Position numbers and translations under genes: made by a program. Shown piece after piece: positions 9,543-18,089 of a stretch of DNA of 64,000 nt. Below the pieces are notes generated by a model. It was given only the letters and a program-made list of their open reading frames with translations, was not told the DNA's origin and made no database searches. The stretch's first letter is position 1, and every line of letters starts with the position of its first letter. Origin of the DNA: Mesorhizobium helmanticense (GTDB lineage Bacteria > Pseudomonadota > Alphaproteobacteria > Rhizobiales > Rhizobiaceae); the NCBI RefSeq assembly GCF_003034915.1, contig NZ_PZJX01000038.1, forward strand, positions 1-64,000. The letters run 5' to 3'.

Positions 9543-9557
9543 CGTTGCATGCCAACG
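9543..9557. promoter_or_regulatory. Candidate LysR-type operator in the divergent promoter region
   Basis: CGTTG-CATGC-CAACG is an inverted repeat with perfect 5-bp arms between the HIBADH-like gene (start 9381, minus) and the LysR gene (start 9597, plus). LysR regulators usually bind dyads of the T-N11-A type in such positions. The assignment rests on symmetry and position only. Confidence 0.4.
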
Positions 9558-9596
9558 GAAATTCTCTGTTCCGCATTTTGCGACGAGGCAATGTTC

Positions 9597-10523
9597 ATGT
9601 TTGACTTACGGCAGCTCCAGCTGTTCACGGCAGTGGCGGAATTCGGCAGCTTCTCGCGGGCCGCCGTTGCGCTATCGGTCAGCCAGCCGGTGCTCAGCAG
9701 GCAAATCAAGGCGCTGGAGGAGAGCGTCGGGATCGCGCTTCTTTATCGCAATGGTCGCGGCATCGTCCTGACGGAGGCAGGCAAGCTTCTGCGGGACTAC
9801 GCATCGGCAATCCTGGAGCAGGTCTCGCGGGCCTCGACTGAACTCGGCGCCTTGCGATCGAACCCGCGTGGGACGATTGCGCTCGGAATGCCGCCATCGG
9901 TCGGCGTCGTCCTTACCTCGCCGCTCGTCCAGCATTTCCACGAGCAGTTCCCGCAGGTGAGCATGCGCGTCGTCGAGGGGTTCAGCGGCCATCTCCTCGA
10001 ATGGCTCGTGATGGGGAAGATCGACGTCGCGGTGCTTTACAACGCGCCGCGCATGAACAACCTTCTGTCAGAACCGATCCTGCGCGACGAACTCTTTCTG
10101 CTCGGCGCTGAGAATGACCCCAGCAAGCTCGGCCCCGGACCGGTCGATGCCGAGGTTGTTTCGCGTATCCCCATGATCCTTCCGGCTCGACCGCATGGGC
10201 TGCGGGTGCTGCTGGATCAAATCTTCGGTTCCGTCGGCATCGAGCCCAGGATCGAGGTCGAGGTCGAGGCGATGCCTTCGACGCTGCGCCTCGTCGAGGC
10301 CGGTATGGGGTATACGATTCTGTCCTATTCGAGTTGCCACAATCTGGTGGCGGAAGGCAGGATCAAATATTGGCGTATCCAGAACCCGTCGATAGAAAGG
10401 GAACTGCTGCTCGCGACGTCGACGCAGCGGCCAACCACTACCGTCATCCGGGCGCTGACCACCCTCATAAGGGAGGAGGTGCGCGCCTTGCGCAAAATGG
10501 GAATCTGGGACCCGAAACCCTAA
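9597..10523 (+). CDS. LysR family transcriptional regulator
   Basis: 308 residues. The N-terminal winged helix-turn-helix is clear (LQLFTAVAEFGSFSRAAVAL, SQPVLSRQIKALEE), followed by a type-2 periplasmic-binding-fold effector domain from about residue 90. The start chosen is the second of two nearby ATGs: GAGG at 9584-9587 is nine bases from it, and LysR proteins usually begin M-x-x-R/L-Q just before the helix. It is divergent from the 9381-5863 operon, which it probably controls together with its own synthesis. The inducer is unknown. Confidence 0.92.
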   Translation: MFDLRQLQLFTAVAEFGSFSRAAVALSVSQPVLSRQIKALEESVGIALLYRNGRGIVLTEAGKLLRDYASAILEQVSRASTELGALRSNPRGTIALGMPPSVGVVLTSPLVQHFHEQFPQVSMRVVEGFSGHLLEWLVMGKIDVAVLYNAPRMNNLLSEPILRDELFLLGAENDPSKLGPGPVDAEVVSRIPMILPARPHGLRVLLDQIFGSVGIEPRIEVEVEAMPSTLRLVEAGMGYTILSYSSCHNLVAEGRIKYWRIQNPSIERELLLATSTQRPTTTVIRALTTLIREEVRALRKMGIWDPKP

Positions 10524-10526
10524 GAA

Positions 10527-10559
10527 GCCGAGCACATCCTCGAAGAGGTGGTGCCCGGC
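10527..10559. terminator. Imperfect hairpin between convergent genes
   Basis: In the 42-bp gap between the LysR stop and the permease stop, GCCGAGCAC and GTGCCCGGC flank CCTC-GAA-GAGG, forming an interrupted hairpin that could work in both directions. No long T-run follows, so the call is weak. Confidence 0.35.
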
Positions 10560-10565
10560 CCTCGA

Positions 10566-11579
10566 TCACACTGAGGCGGCATAACGCCGGGCGAGAGCGG
10601 ACATGCCGACCGCGAGCACGAGGATGCCGCCCTTGAAGATCGGCTGGAAATGGGTGGGCGCGCCGAAGATGCTGAGCCCGTTGAAGCCGACCGCGAGGAT
10701 GAGCACGCCGACCAGGGTCCCGGTTATGTGGAATTCACCTTCCTTCAGCGTAGCGGAGCCCAGGAAGACGGCGGCGAAGGCGTCCAGCAGATAGCCGTCG
10801 GCCGCTGCAAGCGTGCCACTGCCGAGCAGCGAGGACAGCAGCGTTCCCGTCAATGCGGCGCAGAAGCCGGCGGTGGCAAAGGCAAAGATCTTGATGCGGT
10901 CCACCCGGATGCCCGAGAGCCTTGCCGCCTCCAGGTTGCCGCCGACAGCCTGCATCTTCTGGCCGATGTCGGTCTTGTTCAGGATGATCCAGAGCGCAAT
11001 CAGCACGACCACCATGATGATCACCGGATTGGGCAGGCCGAAGACCAGGCGGCCGAGCGAAATGTCGGTGAAGGCCCGAGGGATTCCGGTGGCGATCGGG
11101 AAGGAGCTGTAGGTGAAGCCTATCCCCGTCAGCATGGTCCCGATGCCCAGTGTAGAGATGACTGCGTTGATCCTCACCTTCGTCACCAGCACGCCGTTCA
11201 AGGCGCCGATCGCGGCGCCCAGAAGCAGGGCGCAGACAATGCTGAGCCAGATGGGAAAACCCTGGTAGGCCATCAGTCCGGTAACGATCAGGCCGACGAA
11301 GCTCGCGACATAGCCGATGCTGAGGTCGAACTCGCCGACAACGAGCGTGTAGGTCAGCCCGGAGGCGATGATCGCGGTCAGGGATGCCTGGCTGAGGATG
11401 TTGAGGAAATTGGCGCGGGACAGGAAGATTCCTGGCGCGTTCGCCGAGAAGAAGATCACCATCAGCAGGAGCCCGACGATCGTACCGTAGCGAGAGAGCC
11501 AGATCAGCGCTGTCCGCTTCCACGAAGATTTGCGGAGCTGTGGCGCGTCCTTCGCCGCGGTTCCGGCCTGGGCCATCAT
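10566..11579 (-). CDS. Ribose-type ABC transporter permease
   Basis: 337 residues with eight to ten hydrophobic segments and the RbsC-family hallmarks GEFDLSIGYVASFVG and a C-terminal GVLILAVGFNGLSIFG segment. It is the last gene of a three-gene minus-strand importer operon (binding protein, ATPase, permease) and overlaps the ATPase stop in an ATGA arrangement at 11576-11579. Unlike the permease at 1057 it has normal length and no fused domain. The substrate is presumably the one bound by the protein encoded at 13161. Confidence 0.92.
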   Translation of the reverse strand: MMAQAGTAAKDAPQLRKSSWKRTALIWLSRYGTIVGLLLMVIFFSANAPGIFLSRANFLNILSQASLTAIIASGLTYTLVVGEFDLSIGYVASFVGLIVTGLMAYQGFPIWLSIVCALLLGAAIGALNGVLVTKVRINAVISTLGIGTMLTGIGFTYSSFPIATGIPRAFTDISLGRLVFGLPNPVIIMVVVLIALWIILNKTDIGQKMQAVGGNLEAARLSGIRVDRIKIFAFATAGFCAALTGTLLSSLLGSGTLAAADGYLLDAFAAVFLGSATLKEGEFHITGTLVGVLILAVGFNGLSIFGAPTHFQPIFKGGILVLAVGMSALARRYAASV

Positions 11580-13123
11580 GCGATGTCTCCTTCTTCGTCA
11601 TTGGGATCATGGTAGCTGAGTTCGATGATCCGCGCCTCGGTGATATCGGCGCCGGTCAGTTCGCCGGTGACGCGGCCTTCGCGCATGACGAGGACGCGAT
11701 CCGCCAGCAGCGTGAGTTCCTCGACATCCGACGAGATCACCAGGATGCCGACGCCGGACCGGGCGAGCGCCCGGATCGCATCATGGATCTCTTCACGCGC
11801 GCCGACATCGACGCCTCGCGACGGCTCGTCGAGAATGAGCAGTCTGGTTCCGGCGTTGAGCCAGCGGGCGATCAGCGCCTTTTGCTGGTTGCCGCCTGAA
11901 AGACCGCCGATCCTGGCGTCGACGCTGGGCGTCTTGATGCCCAGCTGGGCTATCAGGCTGTTCGCCTGCCGCCGGGCCTTTCTGTCGGAGACGAAGGGGA
12001 GCCCCGGAATGGCGCGCAGTTTCTTCAAGGTGGATATGTTGATGTTGAAGCCCACCGACTGCTGCAGCATCACGCCTTGCGAGCGGCGCTCCTCCGGCAC
12101 CAGCGCTATGCCGGCGCGGACCGCCTCGGCCTCGTTGGCGATATCGAGCCGTTTGCCGTCGAGCTCGAAATGGCCGGCATTGGGCCGGGACGCGCCGGCC
12201 ACGAGATGGGCAAGTTCGGTCCGTCCCGCGCCGACAAGGCCGCCGAGCGCCAGGACCTCACCCTTGTAGAGATCGAAACTCACGCCCTTCACCGCACTCT
12301 TCCAGGCGATGTCGCGGACGGAGAAGGTCGGCTGCTGGTTGCGGTCGCTCGCAAAGCGGGCGCGCGCGTCCGGCGGGCGTATGTCATGGCCGATGATGGC
12401 TCTGACCAGGCCCTTCTTGTTGAGCGCTCCACGCTCCGCGCCATCGACGATGCGGCCGTCGCGCAGCACCGTGATCCTGTCGCAGAGCTGGAGCACCTCT
12501 TCGAGCCGGTGCGAGACATAGAGTATGGCCACACCCTGGGCGGAGAGATCGCGGATGATGGCGAAAAGCTGCTCGCTCTCCGGGCCCGAGAGCGAGGCCG
12601 TCGGCTCGTCCATCGCGATCATGCTGGCTTCGCCCACGAGCGCCTTGCTGATCATGACCAACCAGCGCTGGGCCACCGACAGTTCGGAAACCTTCGTCTC
12701 GAGCGGAAAGCGGATGCCGACGCGTTCGGCGGCGGCGCGGGCGGCGACGCCGGAACGCTGCCAGTCGATTATCCCGAAACGGGTGACCTTGGGTGCGCCG
12801 AGCAGCATGTTCTGCAGCGCGTTGAAATGCGGGATCAGGTTCAATTCCTGATGGATGAAGGCAAGCCCGGCCTTTTCCGAGGCCCGAGGCGACCCTTTTT
12901 GCAGGTCCTCGCCGGCGATCGTCACGCTGCCCTCGTCAGCCACCGTTACCCCGGCGAGGCAGCGGATCAGCGTCGACTTGCCGGCGCCGTTGGCTCCGAC
13001 CAGGCCATGCACCTTGCCTTGCTCGATGTCGAGATCGGCGTGGTCGAGAGCGAGTTCTCCCGCAAAGGATTTGGTCAGGCCGCGGATGCGCATCCATGGC
13101 CCGACCGAAGCAGCGGGCGGCAT
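11576..13123 (-). CDS. Sugar ABC transporter ATP-binding protein, duplicated ATPase
   Basis: 515 residues with two ABC domains of the RbsA/MglA type. Domain 1 has Walker A GANGAGKST and Walker B MIAMDEPTASL, with LSVAQRWLV where the signature should be. Domain 2 has the degenerate GLVGAGRTE, the signature LSGGNQQKA and Walker B LILDEPSRGVDVG. The ATG at 13123 is 37 bp downstream of the binding-protein stop; an internal ATG at 13093 is a possible alternative because the first ten residues are not conserved in the family. Confidence 0.93.
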   Translation of the reverse strand: MPPAASVGPWMRIRGLTKSFAGELALDHADLDIEQGKVHGLVGANGAGKSTLIRCLAGVTVADEGSVTIAGEDLQKGSPRASEKAGLAFIHQELNLIPHFNALQNMLLGAPKVTRFGIIDWQRSGVAARAAAERVGIRFPLETKVSELSVAQRWLVMISKALVGEASMIAMDEPTASLSGPESEQLFAIIRDLSAQGVAILYVSHRLEEVLQLCDRITVLRDGRIVDGAERGALNKKGLVRAIIGHDIRPPDARARFASDRNQQPTFSVRDIAWKSAVKGVSFDLYKGEVLALGGLVGAGRTELAHLVAGASRPNAGHFELDGKRLDIANEAEAVRAGIALVPEERRSQGVMLQQSVGFNINISTLKKLRAIPGLPFVSDRKARRQANSLIAQLGIKTPSVDARIGGLSGGNQQKALIARWLNAGTRLLILDEPSRGVDVGAREEIHDAIRALARSGVGILVISSDVEELTLLADRVLVMREGRVTGELTGADITEARIIELSYHDPNDEEGDIA

Positions 13124-13160
13124 CTAGCGACGCCGCTCCGCCAGCCGCTGTAAAACGGTC

Positions 13161-14090
13161 TCACATTCCATTGGGATGTTCGGCCATGAACTTGTCGACA
13201 TTGTCCTTGGTGACCACGATCCCGGGGATCTGGATATCCTTCGGCTGCCAGGAGGCGCCGGCCTTGATCGAGTCGAGGATGGCCTGGAAGACCTCCTTGC
13301 CCTCCTGGTAGGCCGGCTGCCAGACGGTCGCCGTCAGGTCGCCTTCCTTGACCAGTTGCAGTGCTTGCGGGCTGCCGTTGATCGAGACTGTGGTGACGTC
13401 GGTGCGGCCGGCCTGGCGCATTGCAGCGACGGCTCCCTGCATCGGCTCGTCCCAGCAGGCCCAGATGGCGAGCGGCTTGTCGCCGCTGGTGGGATGCGCG
13501 GTGAGCCAGGCCGCGGCGGTGGCGTTGCCGAACTGAACCTGCCCGGGCGCCGTCACTTCGCTGTAGTCCACCTTGACGTCGGACTTGCCCTTGACGCCCT
13601 CGTCGAAGGCGATGCCGCGATCGATGCAGAGCTTTCCGGGGTGGAAGGTCATTGCCAGAACGTCGGCCTTTTCGCCAACCTTGTCGATCAGGAACTTCAC
13701 CGAGTCATCGCCGACCTGGCGACCACTCGTCGTCACGACGATGCCGGGAACGATCTCGCCGCCCCAGGTGGCGACGGGAATGCCCGCGTCGCGCGCCGCG
13801 GCCAGACCGGAGCCAATGGAGCTGCTGGCAAAGGCAAGCACGAAGATCGCGTCGACCTTTTGCGCGGCAAAAGAATTCATCGCGGCATTGGCCTGGTCGG
13901 CGCTCGCCTGGGTATCAGTCACCTTGACATCCCAGCCGGCAGCCTTGGCGGCTTCGGTCGCGCCGCCAATGACGGCTATGTTGAGGGCATCGTTGGCCAG
14001 AAGTGCAACGACGCCAAGCGTTTTTGCCTGGGCGACGGTGGCAACCATCATGGCGCCGGCCGTCAATGCGGCAAGCAGCAGTTTATACAT
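13161..14090 (-). CDS. Sugar-type ABC transporter substrate-binding protein
   Basis: 309 residues from the ATG at 14090, which is preceded by GAGAGAGGA and begins a convincing signal peptide (MYKLLLAALTAGAMM, cleavage after A-Q-A near residue 22). A longer frame upstream lacks these features. The mature part has the RbsB-like pattern (GVVALLAND, ADQANAAMNSFAAQKVDAIF, PVATWGG). It is the first gene of the 14090-10566 importer operon. The palindrome TGATACCGGTATCA lies about 200 bp upstream, so the LacI regulator encoded at 16898 probably represses it. Confidence 0.92.
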   Translation of the reverse strand: MYKLLLAALTAGAMMVATVAQAKTLGVVALLANDALNIAVIGGATEAAKAAGWDVKVTDTQASADQANAAMNSFAAQKVDAIFVLAFASSSIGSGLAAARDAGIPVATWGGEIVPGIVVTTSGRQVGDDSVKFLIDKVGEKADVLAMTFHPGKLCIDRGIAFDEGVKGKSDVKVDYSEVTAPGQVQFGNATAAAWLTAHPTSGDKPLAIWACWDEPMQGAVAAMRQAGRTDVTTVSINGSPQALQLVKEGDLTATVWQPAYQEGKEVFQAILDSIKAGASWQPKDIQIPGIVVTKDNVDKFMAEHPNGM

Positions 14091-14289
14091 TTGGAAATCC
14101 TCTCTCCCTGTCGACCGTCCCCACGATGGGGCCGGCGCCTTCCCTTCACGAGATTTCAGTGGTCTTGCTCCTCGCACCCAAAAACCCACTCCTCCGGCCA
14201 AGCCTCGAAGCGGTGTGCCTCTCCAAGTCCGTTTGGCGCCCCGCGGATTGGGCTCTACGGTTTACCTAACTGCCTGGATCGGTCGTATT

Positions 14290-14303
14290 TGATACCGGTA
14301 TCA
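14290..14303. promoter_or_regulatory. LacI-type operator, perfect palindrome
   Basis: TGATACCGGTATCA is a perfect 14-bp palindrome with the central CG-rich symmetry typical of LacI/GalR operators. It is the best of four related sites around the LacI gene and lies between the importer operon and the SDR gene. Confidence 0.7.
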
Positions 14304-14416
14304 TAAATTACATTCGGGAGGGCGGCAATAGGTGGCTTGCTTGTCCAGAAAATTCGTTTTTGGCCCAAAATTGGACAAGCACCGCTATACTGCGCGCATC
14401 TTTCCCTATTTTCACT

Positions 14417-14430
14417 TGTTAGCGGTATCA
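14417..14430. promoter_or_regulatory. LacI-type operator, second site
   Basis: TGTTAGCGGTATCA matches the perfect palindrome at 14290 in 12 of 14 positions. It lies 82 bp upstream of the SDR start at 14512, a suitable place for repression. Confidence 0.6.
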
Positions 14431-14511
14431 CGTCAAGGCTATGTATAGCCACGGCGCGGGCGATCCTTGCCGCGAATGTCTTGAGGCCGCGGGCCATAGG
14501 AGGAACCAAAC

Positions 14512-15294
14512 ATGCAAGTGAAATACGATTTTTCCGGCAAGAACGTCATCTTGATCGGTGGAACCACCGGCATTGGCCGTGCCACGGCGCTGGCCTTCGC
14601 CCAGGCGGGGGCAAATCTTTTTGTCGCCGGCATCGGCGCCGAATTCGGCAACAGCCTCAAGGAGGAGGTGAAGCCGCTGGGCGTCGCGATCGAGTTCATG
14701 GAGACCGATGTGCGCGACAGCAAGGCGATGGCCGCGCTGCACCAGAAAGCCTTCGAGCGCTTCGGCAGGATCGATGTCGCTTTCAACAATGCGGGCGTGC
14801 CCGGCAAGACAGCGCCCGTGCACGAGCTCGACGACGCCGACTACGACCTCTTGATGGACGTCAATCTACGCGGCATGTTCAACGGACTGAGGCATCAGAT
14901 CCCGCATATGATTGCCAAGGGCGGCGGCGCGATCGTCAACACGTCATCGCTCTTCGGCGTCATGGGTTTCGCCACCACCGCCGTTTACTGCGCGAGCAAG
15001 TGGGGGGTGATCGGGCTAACCAATTCGGTGGCGCTGGAAGTGGCGCGCAAGAACATCCGCGTCAACGCCATCGCGCCGGGCTCGGTGATGACGCCGCTGC
15101 TGCGCGGCATGTTCGGCAGCGAGCAGGGGGCAAAGGATACGGTCCTGCCGATGATCCCCATGGGGCGCATCAGCGATCCGTCCGAGATTGCCCAGCTTGT
15201 GCTGTTCCTCTCATCGGACGCGGCCTCATTCATCACCGGCCAGGCGATCGTCATCGATGGCGGCGGCTTCGTCGCCGGCGCTGACCAGTTCTGA
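14512..15294 (+). CDS. SDR family oxidoreductase
   Basis: 260 residues, a classical SDR. The nucleotide-binding motif is GGTTGIG at residues 16-22 (Gly replaces the usual first Thr), NNAG is at 92-95, and S146, Y159 and K163 form the active site. The end, ITGQAIVIDGGGF, is typical of FabG-like members. Start chosen by AGGAGG seven to eight bases upstream. It is transcribed alone, divergent from the importer operon, with LacI-type operators on its 5' side and a strong hairpin after its stop. It probably oxidises the imported compound. Confidence 0.9.
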   Translation: MQVKYDFSGKNVILIGGTTGIGRATALAFAQAGANLFVAGIGAEFGNSLKEEVKPLGVAIEFMETDVRDSKAMAALHQKAFERFGRIDVAFNNAGVPGKTAPVHELDDADYDLLMDVNLRGMFNGLRHQIPHMIAKGGGAIVNTSSLFGVMGFATTAVYCASKWGVIGLTNSVALEVARKNIRVNAIAPGSVMTPLLRGMFGSEQGAKDTVLPMIPMGRISDPSEIAQLVLFLSSDAASFITGQAIVIDGGGFVAGADQF

Positions 15295-15313
15295 ATACTC
15301 AAAGCACTGTTTG

Positions 15314-15337
15314 GGCAGGGCGTCTGTGCGCCCTGCC
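15314..15337. terminator. Strong hairpin between convergent genes
   Basis: GGCAGGGCG and CGCCCTGCC form a perfect 9-bp stem with a 6-nt loop between the SDR stop (15294) and the metallo-hydrolase stop (15362). Position between converging genes suggests a bidirectional terminator; the following T-run is poor. Confidence 0.55.
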
Positions 15338-15361
15338 GCCCAGGCGCGATCCACAAGCTTC

Positions 15362-16240
15362 TCAGCCGACCCAGCTTTTCTCGCCCTTTGCGAGCGCGAT
15401 CTCCACCACCTGCAGGCCCTTGTCGGTGAGCCGCGACGGAAATGTGGTGCGCAGCCGATCCTCGTGGACGGGAATCACCCGCCGCACTTCGCCACCCACC
15501 GATTTCAGCATCTCAACGCTGGAGAAGATCAAATTGTGCTGGCTGCCGACGGCAAGGCCGATCGGCACGATCTGCGGCGCATCCGCATCGAGGCCGGTCA
15601 GATTGTCGTAGGTATAAATCAGGTCGCCCGCGAAGATCCACTTGTCCTCGCCATCCCTGGCGCCGTCGTTGCGGATGGTGACATACATGCTGCCATAGGT
15701 ATGGGTATCGGCGGCCAGATGAACGTCGATGCCCGGCAAGACATCCTGCTGGTCGCCGTCGATACAGATCATGCGGCCTTCCTTCGCCGCCTCGACGGCG
15801 CGCACGATGTCGGCCGGATCGCCGCCACCGGTCAGGAAACGATATTCCGGGCCCAAGGTCAGAGCCCAGACCCATTTGTCCAGCTCGCTCTTCTGGACAT
15901 AGAATTTCGCGTTTGGAAACAGATGCATGGCGCCCATGTGGTCGAAATGAGCATGGGTGATGAAGACGCTGGTCACGTCTTCCGGCTTGACGCCGCATTC
16001 GGCCAGAACCTCGCGCGGTCCGTGATAGTTCGAGACCCCATAGGCGGTCGCCAATTGTTCGCCATAGGCAACGTGGTCGTAGCCGGTGTCGATCAGGATC
16101 GTCTCACCTTTTCCCTTAAGCAGCGCGTAGGCATAGGGCAGTTTGCGTGTGCCCTGATGCTGCGGGCCGTACATCATGACGCTGAAGGGGAACTTCTCCA
16201 CCGCCGCATATTCGAGCACCCAAATCGAGTAATCCGCCAT
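15362..16240 (-). CDS. MBL-fold metallo-hydrolase, N-acyl-homoserine-lactonase-like
   Basis: 292 residues from the ATG preceded by GGGAGGA. The zinc motif H-x-H-x-D-H is intact at residues 96-101 (HAHFDH), with further candidate ligands in ADTHTYGS, FAGDLIY and the C-terminal VIPVHEDR. The fold and length match the AttM/AiiA-like lactonase group, whose members open gamma-butyrolactone or acyl-homoserine lactone rings. Given the catabolic neighbours, a nutritional lactonase is more likely than quorum quenching. It follows a small unknown gene by 23 bp. A single operator-like half site (TGATACC) lies in that gap. Confidence 0.88.
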   Translation of the reverse strand: MADYSIWVLEYAAVEKFPFSVMMYGPQHQGTRKLPYAYALLKGKGETILIDTGYDHVAYGEQLATAYGVSNYHGPREVLAECGVKPEDVTSVFITHAHFDHMGAMHLFPNAKFYVQKSELDKWVWALTLGPEYRFLTGGGDPADIVRAVEAAKEGRMICIDGDQQDVLPGIDVHLAADTHTYGSMYVTIRNDGARDGEDKWIFAGDLIYTYDNLTGLDADAPQIVPIGLAVGSQHNLIFSSVEMLKSVGGEVRRVIPVHEDRLRTTFPSRLTDKGLQVVEIALAKGEKSWVG

Positions 16241-16263
16241 TTCATCCTCCCTGATACCGTGGC

Positions 16264-16740
16264 TTACGTGACTTCCTGCAACAGGCGCCGCGGCGCATGG
16301 GCCGCGCAGCACGCCTGGCCAAAATCGACAAGTTCGAAGCCCGGCAACAGACAGGCCGTGGCTCGAAGATGATCGCTTGACGCCCGCAGCGCCCGGACGA
16401 GCAGATCGGTTTGCTCAGCGGCATCGATCCGGCGAGACTCTAGCGCCGCGACGCAAGCGTGGAGGAGCGTCTCGGCGGCGCCATGCAGGTGGTGATGGTG
16501 ATGCGTAGCGATTTCGGGCACTGCGAGCGCGCGGACCTCCTCGGCTGCTCGCGTTGCTGCCTCCCGCGCCCCGGCGAGCGCGCCTTCGGCGAACACGGCC
16601 CGGCGACGCGAGGTCATCAGCAACAGCGCGAAGCCAGCGACTTGCGTCAGCGTCTCGCTGATCAGCTGCTGTACCGGTCGAGCAGCCGCCACGTAGCGAA
16701 GCACCGCCCGTTCCTCTCCGCTGTTTGCCGTTCCATCCAT
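16264..16740 (-). CDS. Uncharacterised small alpha-helical protein with a His cluster
   Basis: 158 residues from the ATG at 16740, which has GGAG upstream. I do not recognise the family. The sequence is Ala/Arg/Leu-rich and predicted helical, without signal peptide or clear membrane span. Residues near 79-86 contain five consecutive histidines and HLHG, and two cysteines (ACC-type pair) lie near the C-terminus. It sits upstream of the MBL hydrolase, likely in the same transcript, and divergent from the LacI gene with an operator between them. Coding potential is supported by position and a proper start, not by homology. Confidence 0.6.
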   Translation of the reverse strand: MDGTANSGEERAVLRYVAAARPVQQLISETLTQVAGFALLLMTSRRRAVFAEGALAGAREAATRAAEEVRALAVPEIATHHHHHLHGAAETLLHACVAALESRRIDAAEQTDLLVRALRASSDHLRATACLLPGFELVDFGQACCAAHAPRRLLQEVT

Positions 16741-16795
16741 TGCGATCTCCGCGGAACCCCTGAATGCGCAAAGCCTTTCAGGCAATACTGGATTT

Positions 16796-16809
16796 TGGTA
16801 TCGGTAACA
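16796..16809. promoter_or_regulatory. LacI-type operator between unknown gene and lacI-family gene
   Basis: TGGTATCGGTAACA matches the palindrome at 14290 in 11 of 14 positions and is itself nearly symmetrical. It lies between the divergent genes starting at 16740 (minus) and 16898 (plus), implying autoregulation. Confidence 0.55.
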
Positions 16810-16897
16810 ATACTATTGCGGAATTCTGTCGTGAAGGCTTGTTTGCCCACTCACGCAATGATTTGATTTCCGCCGCCACATCGAGCTGTGATGGGAA

Positions 16898-17938
16898 ATG
16901 CCGAAGAGATCGTCTGGAGACGGAAATCCGCATAGCGGGAGCGCGAGGATGCGGGACGTGGCGGCTCGCGCCGGCGTCTCCACCATGACGGTGTCACGGG
17001 CTCTGAACGAGCCTGGCAAAGTCTCCGAAGAGATGCGCGAAAGGGTGCTCCGGGCGGTGCGCGAGATCGGCTATTTGCCGAACCACCTGGCTGGCAGCCT
17101 GTCCTCGAACCGCTCCACGACGATTGGACTGATCGTGCCGAGCATCGACAACTCGATCTACACGCAAACGGTCAAGGGCCTGTCGGAGGTGCTCAAAAGC
17201 TCGGGCTTCCAGTTGATGATCGCCGAGTCGGGCTATGACCCCAACGAGGAGGAGGAACTGATAACGGTCTTCCTCAGTCACCGTGTGAGTGGCCTGGTTC
17301 TGCACAGCACCGAGCATACGCCGCAGGCCGCGGAGAAGATCCGGAAATCAGGCATACCGGTGGTCGAAAACGGCAATATACCCAGAGAACCGCTGGATAT
17401 GGTGGTCAGTTTCTCCAATTACGATGCATCCTATGCAATGACGATGCATCTCGGCCGGCTCGGATACCGCAAGATTGCCTTCGCCAGTCTCTATTCGGTC
17501 CACAACGACCGCTCGCAGGACCGGTTGCAAGGTTATCATGCCGCGCTCAGACAGCTTGGCCTCGATCCCGATCCCCGCATCGTGCTGGAGACGGAGCGCG
17601 GCCTCGCCGCCGGGGCAGAGGTGATGGCGCGGGTGGTACAGAGCGTGCCGGAAGTCGACGCGCTGTTTTGCGCGGGAGACGTGCTGGTCGTCGGCGCGCT
17701 CTTCGAGTGCCAGAAGCGCGGCTGGGCGGTGCCCGGCCGGATTGCCCTGGCAAGCTTCGACGACGTGGACCTTTTGCGTCACGTCAGCCCATCCGTCACC
17801 ACGCTGAGGCTGCCACGCTATGATATCGGCGAGCGAACGGCGCGTATCCTGCTCAGCCGAATCATGGACGGGGCCGAGCACCTGCGCGGCAGTGTCGTTG
17901 ATCTGAAATTCGAATTGATCCAGCGCGAAAGCACTTGA
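16898..17938 (+). CDS. LacI/GalR family transcriptional regulator
   Basis: 346 residues. The DNA-binding helix-turn-helix is at residues 18-45 (MRDVAARAGVSTMTVSRALNEP), with the hinge helix (YLPNHLAGSLSS) and a periplasmic-binding-like effector domain starting at TTIGLIVPSIDNS. An alternative ATG at 16949, with GGGAG upstream, would begin directly at the helix-turn-helix and may be the true start. Related 14-bp palindromes flank this gene and lie near the importer operon and both SDR genes, so it likely represses the 10.5-22.3 kb catabolic set and itself. Sequence style resembles GntR-type gluconate repressors. Confidence 0.93.
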   Translation: MPKRSSGDGNPHSGSARMRDVAARAGVSTMTVSRALNEPGKVSEEMRERVLRAVREIGYLPNHLAGSLSSNRSTTIGLIVPSIDNSIYTQTVKGLSEVLKSSGFQLMIAESGYDPNEEEELITVFLSHRVSGLVLHSTEHTPQAAEKIRKSGIPVVENGNIPREPLDMVVSFSNYDASYAMTMHLGRLGYRKIAFASLYSVHNDRSQDRLQGYHAALRQLGLDPDPRIVLETERGLAAGAEVMARVVQSVPEVDALFCAGDVLVVGALFECQKRGWAVPGRIALASFDDVDLLRHVSPSVTTLRLPRYDIGERTARILLSRIMDGAEHLRGSVVDLKFELIQREST

Positions 17939-17997
17939 TCGTGGCGACCCGGTAGCAACGGTTGCATCGCTGACGGCGCTGCTCTATAGTCCATTTC

Positions 17998-18011
17998 TGT
18001 TACCGGTACCA
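17998..18011. promoter_or_regulatory. LacI-type operator upstream of SDR operon
   Basis: TGTTACCGGTACCA matches the palindrome at 14290 in 12 of 14 positions. It is 79 bp upstream of the SDR start at 18090 and follows the LacI stop at 17938. Confidence 0.6.
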
Positions 18012-18089
18012 AAGAATGAACGTGGCGCGACGCTGCGTCCGGGCCGGGACGAGGACTTTGGCGGTGCTCACGAAGCGGCGGGGCAGGAT

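Larger units (their letters stand above)
14091..14511. other. Divergent intergenic region with two LacI-type operators
   Basis: This 421-bp stretch separates the importer operon (minus) from an SDR gene (plus). It contains no convincing gene. It holds two matches to the local palindrome (14290-14303 and 14417-14430, centres 127 bp apart) and an AT-richer segment around 14300-14420, consistent with two divergent promoters under one repressor. A good ribosome binding site (TAGGAGGAACC) ends it before 14512. Confidence 0.6.

Noticed and set aside
15362..16240. Quorum-quenching lactonase linked to a luxI/luxR system
   Set aside because: The fold would allow it, but no luxI or luxR gene is present and all neighbours are catabolic.
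16252..16265. TGATACCGTGGCTT before the MBL gene as a fifth LacI operator
   Set aside because: Only the left half matches the local palindrome; the right half is unrelated, so it is at most a half site.
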